From Primulina eburnea (lineage: Eukaryota > Streptophyta > Magnoliopsida > Lamiales > Gesneriaceae), in contig NC_133104.1 of the NCBI RefSeq assembly GCF_022965805.1, positions 25,664,069 to 25,728,068 of the forward strand: a stretch of 64,000 bases of DNA. Direction: 5' to 3'. A program made the translations under genes and the position numbers. Shown one piece after another: positions 10,461 to 23,027 of this stretch (positions are counted from its first letter, which is position 1; each line of letters begins with the position of its first letter). A model generated the notes under the pieces. The model worked only from the letters and a program-made list of their open reading frames with translations, was not told the origin of the DNA and searched no databases.

Positions 10461-12062
10461 TCAGTAAAATAATGCTGGGAATTCCTGTCTCATGTCAGAT
10501 TCAGTCTCCCACGTAGCTTCTTCAGTGCCATGACGAGTCCATTGAATTTTCACAAGAGGAATCGTCTTTGTTCTGAGCTGTTTTTCTTTACGATCGATAA
10601 TCCGGATCGGTTTCTCGACATAACTCAATGTCTCGTCCAGCTCAGTCTCGTCTGGCTGAATAACATGAGAATCATCAGGGAGATACTTCCGCAGCATTGA
10701 CACATGAAAGACATCATGTATTCCAGATAATGAAGGCGGCAAAGCAAGTCGATAGGCACGATCTCCTATCTTCTCAAGAATTTCATATGGACCGACGTAT
10801 CTTGGAGACAACTTCGCTTTCTTGCCAAATCTGACAACTCCTCTGAAAGGTGAAATTTTCAAAAATACTCGGTCTCCAGCCTCAAATACCAACGGTCGTC
10901 GTCTGAGGTTGGCATATTTGGCTTGTCTGTCTTGAGCTGCCTTCATTTTCTTCTGAATCAGCTTTACCTTTTCAGTCATATCTCTGATCATGTCAGGTCC
11001 AGTCTCAGGAACTTCAGAGATATCATCCCAATACAGAGGGGATCGACATTTCTTTCCGTACAACGCTTCAAATGGTGCCATCTCAATACTCGTTTGATAG
11101 TTGTTGTTGTACGAAAACTCACAAAGTGGCAATGCATCTTGCCATCCAGTGCTAAAATCAAGTACTACAGCTCTCAACATATCTTCCAATGTCTGAATCG
11201 TACGCTCTGACTGTCCATCAGTCTATGGATGATATGCGGTACTAAGATGTAACTTCGTACCAAGAGCTTGCTGCAGACTCTGCCAGAAGTGCGAAGTAAA
11301 CCGAGGGTCACGGTCTGAAACAATCGACTTCGGCACTCCGTGCAATCTTACCACTTCCCGGACATAAATATCGGCCATCTGATCATATCGGTACGTCATC
11401 TTGTATGGAATAAAATATGCAGATTTGGTCAATCGATCAATCACGACCCAAATCGCATCACAACCTCGGGAGGATCTCGGTAATTGCGTCACAAAATCCA
11501 TGGAAATGTGATCCCATTTCCATTCAGGAATGGACAAACTCTGTAACAATCCTCCTGGTTTCTTTCTTTCAGCCTTCACCTGTTGGCAATTCAGACACTT
11601 GGCTACAAATTCAGTCACCTCAGATTTCATTTGTTTCCACCAATACTGTATCTTTAAATCATTATACATTTTCCTGCCACCAGGATGAATGCTAAAACGA
11701 CTGTTGTGTGCTTCTGTCAGTATTCGCTGTCTCAATTCTGAAACATTCGGCACAACCAGACGATTATTCACATACAAAATACCATTTTGAACCTGGTATT
11801 CCGATCGATGTCCAGCTCTGACCATCGCAATCGAATTCTGTATATTCTGATCAACTTTCTGAGCTTTTTTAATTTTCAAAAGTAGCTCTGGTTTGGCCCG
11901 AATAGCACATAATCTCAAAGGCTGACGATCTGCCTCAAATACTAATCCAGACAAACAGCAATCTTCAATTAAATTCGATACACCAATCGTCGATAAGGAT
12001 AGTGCACATACCTTTCGACTTAGTGCATCTGCTGCTGCATTGGACTTCCCTGGATAGTATTT
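10461..12062 (-). pseudogene. Integrase and chromodomain of element B
   Basis: This is the 3' part of pol. It has the zinc-binding N-terminus ([11 protein letters not shown], then C-L-N-C-Q), the catalytic core with [13 protein letters not shown] and S-E-R-T, the GPY block (R-Y-V-G-P-Y-E-I-L) and a C-terminal chromodomain (V-K-I-Q-W-T-R-H... E-A-T-W-E). It would insert the cDNA, with the chromodomain steering it to certain chromatin. A TAG at 11223-11225 replaces a glutamine codon, just before the catalytic Glu, so the frame is open on both sides of a single stop. The upstream join to RNase H is also broken by the stop at 12066. Confidence 0.88.
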
Positions 12063-13334
12063 AATCTAACAATCAAAATCTTTCAATAAATCCAGCCATC
12101 TTCGCTGTCTCATATTCAATTCAGATTGTGAAAAGAGATATTTCAAGCTTTTATGATCAGAATATATTTCGAATTTCTCACCGTATAGATAATGTCGCCA
12201 TATCTTCAAGGCAAAGACAATGGCTGCCAATTCAAGATCATGAATTGGGTAACGAGTTTCATGAGGTTTCAGCTGTCTCGAGGCATAAGCAATCACATGC
12301 CCCCGCTGCATCAAAACACAACCCAATCCTCGGTGAGATGCATCACAATAAACGACAAAGTCACCAGTACCTGACGGGATAGTCAATACCAGAGCACTGG
12401 TCAATCTCTTCTTTAGTTCAATAAAACTGGTCTCACAGTCTTCAGACCAGACAAACGGAGCATTCTTCTGCGTTAGCTGAGTAATTGGTTTGGCAATACT
12501 CGAGAAATCTTGAATAAATCGACGATAATATCCTGCCAAACCCATAAAACTACGAATTTCTGGCACAGATGTAGGTCTTGGCCAAGAAATCACGGCTTCA
12601 ACCTTACTAGGATCAACAGATATACCATCTCCTGATATAATGTGACTCAAAAACACAACCTGTTTCAACCAAAATTCGCATTTTGATCGCATACAACTTT
12701 TCAGCTCTCAGAATTCTCAACACAGTCCTCAGATGATTAGCATGTTCAATCATATTCTTCGAATAAATCAATATATCATCAATGAATATGATAACAAAAT
12801 CATCCAAATATTTCTGAAATACGCGGTTCATCAATCCCATAAATACCGCTGGTGCATTAGTCAAACCGAAAGGCATGACAATAAATTCATAATGTCTATA
12901 CCTGGTTCTAAATGCAGTCTTTGAGATATCAGACTCCCTGACTCTCAATTTATGGTATCCCGATCTCAAGTCAATCTTGGAATACACAGATGAACCTTGC
13001 AATTGATCAAACAGATCATCAATACGAGGCAATGGATATTTATTCTTTACCGTTGCCTTATTCAATTGCCTGTAGTCGATACAAAGTCTCATCGACCCAT
13101 CTTTCTTTCTTACGAACAGTACTGGAGCACCCCAAGGAGATACACTAGGTCTGATATATCCCTTGGCCAGTAAATCCTCCAACTGTTCTTTCAATTCCAT
13201 TAATTCGATCGGTGCCATCCGGTATGGAGCTCTCGAAATCGGGACTGTTCCTGGCATCAATTCAATGCTGAAGTCTATCTCTCGAATCGGAGGCAATCCA
13301 GGAATCTCGTCTGGAAAGACATCACCAAATTCAC
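12063..13334 (-). pseudogene. Reverse transcriptase and RNase H of element B, 5' truncated
   Basis: Translation covers the protease-RT linker ([14 protein letters not shown]), the reverse transcriptase with M-P-F-G-L-T-N-A-P and F-I-D-D as the YxDD-type site, then RNase H with Y-C-D-A-S-H-R-G and Y-S-D-H-K-S-L-K. A frameshift near 12680 separates the two parts, and a TAG at 12066-12068 ends the second where relatives have Glu. At 13334 the sequence stops abruptly against plus-strand integrase DNA, so the protease is absent. Confidence 0.88.
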
Positions 13335-14186
13335 CGTGATCCTCGGTTTACTTCGTACTTCTGGCAGAGTTTGCAGCAGGCTCTAGGTACGAAATTACAT
13401 TTGAGTACCGCATATCATCCACAGACTGACGGACAGTCAGAGCGGACGATTCAGACTTTGGAGGATATGCTGAGAGCTGTAGTGCTTGATTTTGGCACTA
13501 ATTGGCAGGATGCATTACCACTTTGTAAGTTCTCGTACAACAATAGCTATCAGACGAGTATTGAGATGGCTCCATTCGAAGCGTTGTATGGAAAGAAGTG
13601 TCGATCCCCTCTGTAATGGGATGATATCTCTGAAGTTTCTGAGATTGGACCTGACATGATCAGAAATATGACTGAGAAAGTAAAGTTTATTCAGAAGAGA
13701 ATGAAGGCAGCTTAGGACAGACATGCCAAATATGCCAATGTTCGACGACGACCGTTGGTATTTGAGACAGGAGACCGAGTATTTTTGAAGATTTCACCTT
13801 TTAGAGGAGTTATCAGATTTGGCAAGAAAGGGAAATTATCTCCACGATATATTAAGCCTTATGAGATTCTCGACAATATAGGAGATCGTGCCTATCGACT
13901 CGCCCTACCGCCTTAATTATCTGGGATACATGATGTCTTTCATGTATCCTTATTGCGGAAGTACATACCGGATGCTTCACATATTATTCAGCCGAACGAG
14001 GCTGAACTGGACGAGACGTTGAGCTATTTCGAAAAGCCGATTCAAATTCTCGATCGGAAGTAAAAGCAGCTCAGAACGAAGACTATTCCACTTGTAAAGA
14101 TTCAGTGGAGTCGTCATGGCATTGAAGAAGCTACCTGGGAAACTAAGTCTGATATGAGACAGAGATTTCTAGAGTTATTTCACTGA
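13335..14186 (+). pseudogene. Inverted integrase C-terminal fragment inside B
   Basis: On the plus strand, opposite to the rest of B, it starts in the catalytic core (R-D-P-R-F-T-S), passes S-E-R-T, the R-P-L-V-F-E block and the G-P-Y-like block, and ends at the chromodomain stop near 14184. Several stops interrupt it (for example at 13615, 13713 and 13915). It directly precedes the LTR fragment at 14284 in normal order, so the two arrived together as one piece of a different element. Confidence 0.85.
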
Positions 14187-14283
14187 TGTGAGTTTTTTTT
14201 TATTCGCTTCTGTTATACATTTCTTTCTCATATGATTTGATTGCCTTTGATTTCGGGGACGAAATTTTATCTTAGGGGGGGAA

Positions 14284-15240
14284 TGTAATGCCCGAGATTT
14301 TGATTCTGTTAATATGAGATTATTGATTATGAACTGATATGATATAGACGGGCCATTCCGAAACCAGATTGGGTGAAGCATGTGATTTATGTATATTTTG
14401 TACAGAACTGCTGGCACCCGAGCGGTAGAAAAGGGCCGCCCAAGCGCCAATGCACCACAAGAATGGATTTTGTACAGAGAGTCTGGCGCCCGAGCAGTAG
14501 TTTTTGACCGCCCGAGTGCCAGGGTTCAATAGGATTATATTCGGGCAAAAGATGTGGCGCCCGGGTGGTAGTTTGTGACCGCCCGAGCGCCAGTGCATAA
14601 CAAGTAACAAGTGCTTGCAGAACGTTTCGCGCCCGGGCGGTAATTCTCGACCGCCCGAGCACCGCCTGAAAGGTGTGAAAATAAGACACATTGCTTTGAC
14701 ATGCATTAGGATATATATATATATATATATACGTATATCCTTCAGAATTAAGGAGAAATGAAGAAAGGAAATCGAGAATCTTTCGATTCGTCCGTCTGAT
14801 TTTCAATCCGACTATAGTACCGTGTTCCTAGCGACGAGAGCTTTAACTGGACGTAAGTTTTGTTACGTTTTGTTATCATTCAAAATTATGATATTTCCAG
14901 AATCGGATATGATTCATATATGGTGTTTCTAATATGTTAAACATCCTATAATTGAAACCAGATTGAAGAACGGTTATCTTATGAAATTTTTATGATTTTC
15001 TGAACTGATTAGATTGAGATGTGATATCAGATTTGTATCGTTATTGATTATGAGTTGCAGGAATTGATATGTATTTATTTGTACTGCTGGGTATATTGAG
15101 ATTGTACAGTTATGCTGTTGAAACAAAATTTAATTCAGTTCTGATAATATCCAGTGTTGATTGAGGGAGGTATTGATATTGTATTCCTCGTTATTGTCAT
15201 TGTCAGATTGAGTATTGAGAGGCATTGAATCTGAGACTTC
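14284..15240 (+). repeat. Truncated LTR of a different subfamily inside B
   Basis: A polypurine tract (14273-14283) precedes TGTAATGCCCGAGATTTTG, the LTR start. The LTR holds four pairs of a GGCGCCCGGGCGGTAG-like motif with its inverted partner GACCGCCCGAGCGCCA (14407-14665), a TA tract (14711-14731), and the conserved ACGTAAGTTTTGTTACGTTTT block. It stops at 15240 against minus-strand gag. Its motif cluster is unlike that in B's own LTRs, so it comes from another subfamily. Confidence 0.85.
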
Positions 15241-15500
15241 GTGTTCCACCAGTGTTTAGCAACGTCATGCATCTGGTGTCCGATCAGTTTCACCCTCTTT
15301 TCCTCATTATATTCCAAGGATTCGAACAACGATTCAATATCGTCCAACCAACTTTCACATTCCACGGAATTCTCCGTCCCTTTCAAAGTCGGTGGATGGA
15401 ATGACTGAAATATTTTCAACAATTGCTCCATTGGAGTAGGGGTTACATCCATAGGAGGATTCGATGTACTTCCCTGTTCTGGTATCCTTCTCGGAGGCAT
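15241..15500 (-). pseudogene. Gag N-terminal fragment of element B
   Basis: It starts M-P-P-R-R-I-P-E-Q-G at 15500 and reads the first part of the gag domain through W-L-D-D-I-E and K-L-I-G-H-Q to A-K-H-W-W. It then runs into the inverted block at 15241. About 86 codons remain of a gag usually near 300 codons. No stop or frameshift is visible in the part that is left. Confidence 0.88.
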
Positions 15501-15724
15501 ATCTGATAATCGAAGAGGTTAGTAATTCCAAATGCCACTTACCAGTTTCAATCCTCCTCGGATCATCTTACAGCTGATCCATTCCAATAATATACAATAC
15601 CATATCAATATCAGATAATTCAGGTAGCATATATTAAAACAGGAATCATGCTAGCAATCAAAAGCAGGAAAGAAAATCAATCTACCCCGCTCACTAGCTT
15701 CTATCTCAGTCTAAGGGATCTATC

Positions 15725-15736
15725 GCTCTGATACCA
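15725..15736 (-). promoter_or_regulatory. Primer binding site of B and its leader
   Basis: Minus-strand TGGTATCAGAGC, tRNA-iMet type, five bases inside the 5' LTR. The leader at 15501-15724 shows no other feature. Confidence 0.9.
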
Positions 15737-15741
15737 CCTTT

Positions 15742-17428
15742 TGTGGGGACCCGGACGCTAATCAAGTTCTTAATCATCTTTGGGACTAATTAATCAATTA
15801 TAAACAGGGTCTAATTTTTTTTTTTTTTAAATGCGGAACGTAGTGAAATTAAAACATATATACATATCAGTATATAAAATACAAGTCCTGTATTACAACA
15901 CATTTATTCAAACTAGGGTTTGACAACTACTATCAAGTGTTCAACCCTATCTCTAGTCCAAGTCCGGTGCCACCACTCTAATCACGATCTCTCTCTTCAT
16001 CTTCTCGACCCTGAACCTGTCCCACCTGTTGTCAAGTACACATACAGACAAGACAACAGCCGGATAAACCGGTGAGAATATACTCCCAGTATAAATCAAC
16101 GAAACATGCAATCATATAAACAATATAAAGCATGTAATCAGGTAACAGATATATGTAACAAAGTCTGAAACATAATCATTATCAAACTGTCAACAATACT
16201 CGTAGCTACATCATTCAGACTAGACTCAATTCTAGTCTAGGGATCCCGATTCCAGAAGTTGGCATGCATATATCGACTAACAGTAATAGAAAAGACTCCA
16301 GTTCTATTCACGCCGATATGGTATCGATCAACAGTAATAGAAAAGACTCCAGTTCTATTCACATCGATACGGTATCGATTACCAGTAATAGAGGAAGCTA
16401 TTATTCTATCCACATCAATATAGTACCGATTAACAGTAATAGAAGCAACTCTAATTCTATCCACATCGATATGACATCGATTAACAGTAATAGAAGAGCT
16501 ACTAATCTATCCACATCGATACAATACTGATTAACAGTAATAGAAAAAGCCACCATCCTATCCACATCGATAGCCAAACATCCAGTGACAGTCTTTGGCA
16601 CATCCGCCAATACACCATCTTATGACATCGTGCAATGTGCCCGTGGTGATCCCACCACTAACGGCACTTCTGTCATAAGATTACTCTTCTAATACCTGTA
16701 ATCTATAACTCAAGAAAACAAGTATATCAATCAATCAATGCAAATATCAATGCAATAAAGTAAAGTATGTGATTTAGGGAAACTCAAGTCTCAGCTGACT
16801 CAAGTCCATCTCCCAATACCACATTGATTTACACCTTTCTTTTGTCGATTTCTGGCTCAGTCGAAGTCCTGAACTCAAAGCCTGTCTGGTACTGACAATA
16901 TCAATAATCTCATATCAATATACCAGTCAATTCCATAATAATCTGATCAATCTGGATTTAATTCAAAATCAACGGTATAACGGTACAATTTCAATATCCC
17001 CGTCCATACCAATTCACCGGATAACAGTTACAATCTATAACCCAGTCCAATACAATCTATAATCAATCCATAATCTAAATCTGTCCGATATCAACCGATT
17101 ATAATCAGAAATTCATAACAATTCCATAATCAGTCTATTTCTTAATCTGACTTCGATTCTATGATGTCTAACATGTCAAGAACATCATATATGAATCCTA
17201 TTTAATTCTGACAATAGCATAATTTCAAAGCATGTCAAAACGTATCAAAATTTACGTCAAAGTGTAGCCTACGTCGATAGGATAACAGTACCGAAGTCGG
17301 ATTATAATTAAGACGGACGGATTGATCGCACGGTTGAATTCTCCTAACAAAAGTCGAAGCTTTCCCTGGATTCTCGTTTTCCTTCCTATTTCATTTCTGA
17401 AGATTCATTTTGCATGTGTGTGTGTGTC

Positions 17429-17461
<33 letters not shown>

Positions 17462-17874
17462 ATATATATCTCGCACATGCAATGAGCCAAGTGGCCGAGT
17501 GTGCCTATTGCATGTCTCGCGCATATGCGCGATTCATTGCGGCGCATATGCGCGAGAACAAAATCTCCGCGCGTGTCTTGCACACTGCCTCGCGCATATG
17601 CGCGCACACTATCGGCGCATATGCGCGGGGCCAATCAAAATTTAGGGGGGCTACTGTCCCCTTCGTGCATATGCGCGCAATCAACCGCGCATATGCGCGA
17701 AGCCCAGTGTTCGATGCGCGCGCATTGGTCCGCGCATGTGCGTGCTGCCTCCTTACACTTACACACACTTTTCACACGTACCTGTATTTCGTGTCCCGAT
17801 TAATCCTTTCGTAATCACATCAAATTATATATCAATAATTACGGATTAACAGGATCAAATTCCCGGGCATTACA
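15742..17874 (-). repeat. 5' LTR of element B
   Basis: It is 2133 bases long, with the 51-base repeat array at 16264-16570, a TA tract at 17429-17469 and a CATATG palindrome cluster at 17516-17745. It ends with TACA at 17874, followed by the target duplication TATTA. Confidence 0.9.
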
Positions 17875-18116
17875 TATTAAACAATAACCAATAAGTATGT
17901 CATTTAAGGAAACTCAAGTCAAGTCTAACTCGAGTCTTATCTCCTAGATCAACATTGATTTATACCTTTCATTCGTCGAGGTTTCAACTATGGTCTATCG
18001 TTGAATCTACAATATCGATCTGGAATGACATATTCGAGGAATACCATATCAACATATACCCCAATCAATATCATATATAATCAGAACTCAATCTAATTCT
18101 GTTTCGACGGCATAAT

Positions 18117-19470
18117 TGATATATGTGATTTTTTTGTGTTTTTATTTCGTTATTCTAAGTCTGTTGTTACACTATTTTATCTGTATTTATTCATTTATTT
18201 TATAATTTATGTTTTTGAGTCAGTTATTAATTATGTTGATTATATTTTAGGAGAAATACCAAGAAGATGGACCTAAGACGAAAAAATAAATTTTATGACA
18301 GAAGGTCTCGCGCTCGAGCCAACAAAGATGACCGCTCGAGTGAGATTGGCACTGAAAAAAAAAGGGAATCACTTCATATGGAAATCAAGTTGCTTAAGTG
18401 GGGCCCGCATCAATTGAGATTAAATGGGTGACCAAGAATTGTGACTTCGATTTTGACTAGGAAAGAAAATTAATATGGGGCCCGCCGCTAGGATTAATTG
18501 TGTGGAGGCTTTACGGGAAATTTATAGAAAGAAGTGGGCCAGTGATTTTGAAATTTGAAATTGGGCTGCACGAATTAAAAAGAAGGAAGAACAGATAAAA
18601 AATGGGGGAGAGGAAGAAGGCGCCGACTTGGTCTGGGGAGGAGAAGGCGCGAAGCACGAGGATAGAGCATCACTGTAGCAAGCGCATATCAATTCAACCG
18701 GAACAAAAACCCGACAGTGTTTTCTCTTTACTCTTTTATTGTAGTTAGGATTTAGGGTATCCGACCCCGAACTGTTGTTTGATTATTTAATTCTCGACTT
18801 TTGATTTATTCTTGATTGTGTTATTATTTTACATTGAATTGTTAAAGCCTAGCTAACTTTAATAATATCTAATATTGTGGGTGAGTTCGAGAGATTAACT
18901 TGCGATGGGAACGAGTAGCATAATCCGTGGATCTACAATTTACATAGAGATATAAAGTTGGATACACGTTGGTAGTCATAGTCCAGTAGAGCGAATGCTA
19001 AAGGATTTCACAGATCGACATGCAATTCACCGTTAGTAAATAATAAAAGAAATTTTAGTATTCTTTCGTGTAGAATTAATTTAGCATAGCTCGAGAGAGT
19101 ATGTTAATTGTTTAGGAAATCCTGTCAAAAGCGTAAATCAGTGTCAAGATTAATTAATTAAATTAACGACGGGTAGGTGAACCGAGATCCTAACACTCGT
19201 TTATTTATTATTTTAGTTTATATATTTTTTAATGTGTTTGTTTCAATTTATTGTTCTAGTATTAATTTAGTTATTAAGTAATTCGATTGTCGTTTTAATT
19301 AATTAAAGAATTTAATTTAAAGTAAATTTGTCTAATCAATCTCTATGGGATAGGTACTCGTACTCTTATATGTTTTACTATAACTTGACATCGTGAACTT
19401 ACGATTATTTCGAGCTTGGATTTTTGTTTATTTTTACTGGAGATTCCACAATGCAAGTTTTGCCCGATCA
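18117..19470 (+). repeat. 5' LTR of element I
   Basis: It begins TGATATATGTGATTTTT and ends GCAAGTTTTGCCCGATCA, 1354 bases. Near 18306-18346 it holds one inverted motif pair, GCTCGAGC and GACCGCTCGAGTGAGA. A poly-T-rich and AT-rich remainder has no coding potential. Confidence 0.88.
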
Positions 19471-19476
19471 AGTTTT

Positions 19477-19494
19477 TGGCGCCGTTGCCGGGGA
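19477..19494 (+). promoter_or_regulatory. Primer binding site of I (tRNA-Asp type)
   Basis: TGGCGCCGTTGCCGGGGA follows the LTR after six bases. This sequence is the usual primer site of Athila and related elements, and G has the identical site. Confidence 0.88.
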
Positions 19495-19626
19495 TTGAAA
19501 TTTACAAATTTTTCTTTTTGTTATTTTCTTTAGTTAATTTAAATTTTATTTATTTATTTTTATTTATTTTATTTTATTCCTGCATAATCTATCATTTTCT
19601 ATTTTCTTTTTGCAGGAAATTTTCTT

Positions 19627-20028
19627 GTGCAATACTTTGAGATGTTTCATCGAAAAGTATTCACAAGATTTGCCCAACAACGCGGAGAGCCTTTTTATGC
19701 TACATGGGAGAGATTCGATTATTTAGCAAACAATTTCCTGTATCATAGGTTTTCTAACTATTCTCTTCTTAAATTTTTCCTTAATGGTTTGGATGCAGTT
19801 ACACGAAGATGGGTGATCGACGGAGCACTAACAACCGGCAGTCCACTATTTTGCCGAGATGATGAGGAAATGATACTTTTGTTGGGTGATATAGCTGACT
19901 TTGACTACCATAAGTATTGGGGTCTTTCACCACAGTGTTGGAGTCATCAATACACACAAGATCATTACCCAGAGTTTATAGACCAACCATTTGAGTTTCA
20001 AAATGATGAGAGAGATAGCCATGACTGA
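19627..20028 (+). pseudogene. Gag-like fragment of element I
   Basis: A 133-codon open frame resembles the central part of Athila/Tat gag: a block with F-Y-A-T-W-E-R-F-D-Y-L, then L-L-K-F-F-L-N-G-L-D and V-T-R-R-W, followed by C-R-D-D-E-E-M. The beginning of a normal gag is missing and the frame ends at 20028, with the next open frame in another phase. TTTTTGCAG lies shortly upstream (19607-19615), as before gag in G. Gag would coat element RNA. I infer that this copy is a remnant, but gag-only elements of this type can be conserved in plants. Confidence 0.6.
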
Positions 20029-20051
20029 TCACTAGTCAACTAGAAGATACC

Positions 20052-20525
20052 GTGAATAGGTATGTGGCACTGACTGAGGCAGCTATGGAAAATCAAATTA
20101 ATTCTCTGTGCAACCTTGAGGAGCAAATAGAGAATATCAAGAAACCCATCTTTCAGAGTCGCCGAAAACATGAAGTGAAGCGAGATACTCAACCGGTGAT
20201 CGATCCGGTTTGGTTTGATGATGATGACTCAAACAACCAAGATAGTGAGAATGATTTGGATAAGACTGAAAATCTAGAGTTGTTTGAGCCTTCGCTGGTA
20301 TTTGAGCCTCAGTCGGAAGAGATTTTTGAAGAATTTTCTGATAAAGGAGTGCCGACACTGTTTTTCTCATCTCATGCCGATTATTCAGAGTTGTGTGTTG
20401 TTGAGGTGACGAGCTTAATGTGTCTATATCTAGCCAGACTTGAGGGCATATGGAATCCAGACCTAGATGTGGAATCATATGACACTTACTTTAGGCATCA
20501 GCTGCTCTTTGATAAGGGCTTCTGA
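20052..20525 (+). CDS. Acidic ORF of element I, function unknown
   Basis: A 157-codon open frame follows the gag-like fragment after 23 bases in a different phase. The start has a coiled-coil-like stretch (M-E-N-Q-I-N-S-L-C-N-L-E-E-Q-I). The middle is strongly acidic (D-D-D-D-S-N-N-Q-D-S-E-N-D-L-D) and the end has R-L-E-G-I-W-N-P-D-L-D and Y-F-R-H-Q-L-L-F. No zinc knuckle or enzyme motif is visible. Just after the stop, the DNA reads like the G-G-N-P-R end common behind Athila-type ORFs. It may be the C-terminal half of a gag protein unique to this non-autonomous family. It is open despite the age of the element. Confidence 0.5.
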   Translation: MNRYVALTEAAMENQINSLCNLEEQIENIKKPIFQSRRKHEVKRDTQPVIDPVWFDDDDSNNQDSENDLDKTENLELFEPSLVFEPQSEEIFEEFSDKGVPTLFFSSHADYSELCVVEVTSLMCLYLARLEGIWNPDLDVESYDTYFRHQLLFDKGF

Positions 20526-20860
20526 GGGTCAAGCCGACGACTAGAAATCAGGCGCTACTTGGGAGGCAACCCAAGAGTTTTGTATTTTAGTTATTTATTT
20601 TAATTTTAGTTGTTGCATTGAGTCTTGTTTCTTTGTGATTTGATTTTGCTCAATTTCTTGTGTGCAGGGTGAGCATATTGCAGACGTGGAAGATTGATGG
20701 CCTCAAGGGCTCATACAGTAGGAAAAGATTAATATCCAACTACAAGTACTACATTATAATCAACCAGGGGAGTTTTTAGTTTTATTTTTTATTTTTTATT
20801 TTTTTGTATGCATGCATTTAGTTGTTGGTGTTAGGTCGACTTTTTTTTTCTTTTCTTATG
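20526..20860 (+). other. Non-coding internal region of I up to insertion of C
   Basis: It is AT-rich with a conserved-looking stretch CGCTACTTGGGAGGCAACCC near 20549-20568, which I recognise from the region after Athila-type ORFs. It ends at TTATG (20856-20860), the left target duplication of C. No gene is seen. Confidence 0.5.
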
Positions 20861-23027
20861 TGTGGGGACCCGAACGCTAATTCCAATTTTAATCATTCTT
20901 AGGAATTAATCAATCAATTATTATAAACATGGTCTAATTTTTTTTTTTTTTAAATACAAAGCAGAAACATAATGTAATTTACTTCAAATCACATATTAAA
21001 CATAAACATACAAATCGTGTATTATCTACAAGAACTCAACTAGGTTCAACTATATATTCGTGCTGAATCCTAAGTTTCTTTGGAGCTCGGATCTCCACGC
21101 TATCTAGTCCAGCTTCGTTCTCTTCATGACCCTGATCCTATCCCACCTGTTGCCATGCACACATACAAACAAGACAACAGCCGGATAACTCCGGTGAGAA
21201 TTACATTCTCAGTACAAATCATGTATACATGCAATAACATAATCAATGTAAATGCATAAAACAAACATTCATAACATGTATCCAAATCAGATTATAAATC
21301 CATATCAAGAATAAATCATATTCTAAACATGTACCATCATCAGGAACATAAATCGACATGCACCATATTCAGGAACATAACCAACATAAATCAATATGAA
21401 CTGTCAATCGTACTTGTGACTCCACGACTCAGACCAGACTCAATCCTAGTCTAGGGATCCCGATCAGAATAAGAACATACACCCACCTACACTCCCGATC
21501 GGGGTGGTGGTATGTTCTTATTCACGGACTTTGGCTCTTTCCATATCGAATACCAGTAATAGAAGAAACTCCGATTCTATCCACTCCGATATAGCCAAAC
21601 GTCCGGTGTCTGACCTATCCGTCACAGACTTTGGCATTTTCACCAATACACTATCCTGCGACAAAGTGCAATGGGCCAGTGACGAGTCCTCACTATCTGT
21701 CCCGTCTGTCACAAGATCAAATGTCTACAACTAGGCACATCCACATTTGACCCAAGACATACATTGTCTATACATCCATAGACCAAAGATATCAATCACA
21801 TTCAATTGCAAATAACAATGCAATAAAATAAAGTATGTGAATAAGGGAAACTCGAGTCAAACCTCGCTCGAGTTGTGCAATCCCAACTCAACATTAATTT
21901 ATACTTTTATCTTCTCGGTCTGACGAAGACGAAGTCCCGAAATTAAATCTGTCCATATCCAATCTGAAATGACAATATCGGATAGAATATGTAATAAAAA
22001 ATTCAATTCACGGCCTGTTCTGATCAATACGCAAATGAAGACATAATCTGATCAATATCGAATCAAGATATAATCTAATCCATATCGATGATATCCCGAT
22101 AAAATGGAAATCACTACTGAATCTGATCAATATCTACCCACTGATATTTCGACGGCATAATATTACTGTCTCAATAATTCTGTCAATCTCAATATCACAG
22201 ACATAGTACCAGACTTGTTACCAGTATCAGTATAACTCATAATCTCCATGATAATACAAATCTTATATCGAATCTCATTCATATCACTTCAGAAAATCAT
22301 AACAAATATATAATCAGTCTGTTCTTCAATCTGATTTCAAATATATGATGTCTACTATATCAAAAACACCATACATGATTCATATTCAATCTTGACACTA
22401 TCATAATTTCAAACGATATCTAAACGTAACAAAACTTATGTCCAATTGTAGCCTGCGTCGATAGGAACTTAGTACTGAAGTCGGATTAGAAATTAGACAG
22501 ACGATTCTTTCATAATCCCAATTCTACGATCAATGGATTGAAAACTCTCCAAGGCTTTCCCTCGGTTTCCTTTTTTTTTCATCTGAAGGGAATTCGCATG
22601 CTTATATATATATATATTTATATATATATATATATAGACATATGTTGCATGATGCTAGGGCAAGTGGCGTTGTGCATGTTTTGCACGTTGCGCGAATATG
22701 CGAGCCTAAGGCCCGCGCATATGCGCCGGTAGTTCGAACTAGCATTTGTCTGCTCGCGCATATGCGCTGCTCAATTCTGCGCATATGCGCCAAACGTTCT
22801 GCCCATCACGCGCATGTGCGCCATTTACGTCGCGCACATGCGCCGAACGTTCTACCCATCACGCGCATGTATGCGCACCAACTCGCGCATGGCGTATCCT
22901 TCGCACATATTTCGCGTCCATTCTTGTCGTTCGTGGTCTAATCTATTCCGTCTATAATCTTGTCAATTCACCAATAAATCATTTCAGATTAATATCAGAT
23001 TACGGTAATAAAATCTCGGGCCTTACA
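20861..23027 (-). repeat. 3' LTR of element C
   Basis: 2167 bases, starting TGTAAGGCCCGAGATTTT at 23027 on the minus strand and ending GGTCCCCACA at 20861. The CATATG/CATGTG motif cluster is at 22690-22890 and the TA tract at 22602-22636. A single copy of the unit that B has amplified lies near 21550-21600. Confidence 0.88.

Larger units (their letters stand above)
8206..17874 (-). mobile_element. Chromovirus B, full length but chimeric
   Basis: It has two LTRs of about 2.1 kb, 8206-10362 (3') and 15742-17874 (5'), with TATTA at 8201-8205 and 17875-17879 as a perfect target duplication. Internal order on the minus strand is primer site, first part of gag, then a 1.9 kb inverted block from another subfamily (13335-15240), then reverse transcriptase, RNase H, integrase and chromodomain. 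The end of gag, the protease and the linker to reverse transcriptase are missing. The LTR copies differ at roughly 40-50 positions by eye. It lies inside solo LTR S. Confidence 0.9.

Noticed and set aside
13335..15240. A separate element inserted in B
   Set aside because: The block has neither its own second LTR nor a target duplication, and its ends are in the middle of integrase and of an LTR, so it is not a normal insertion.
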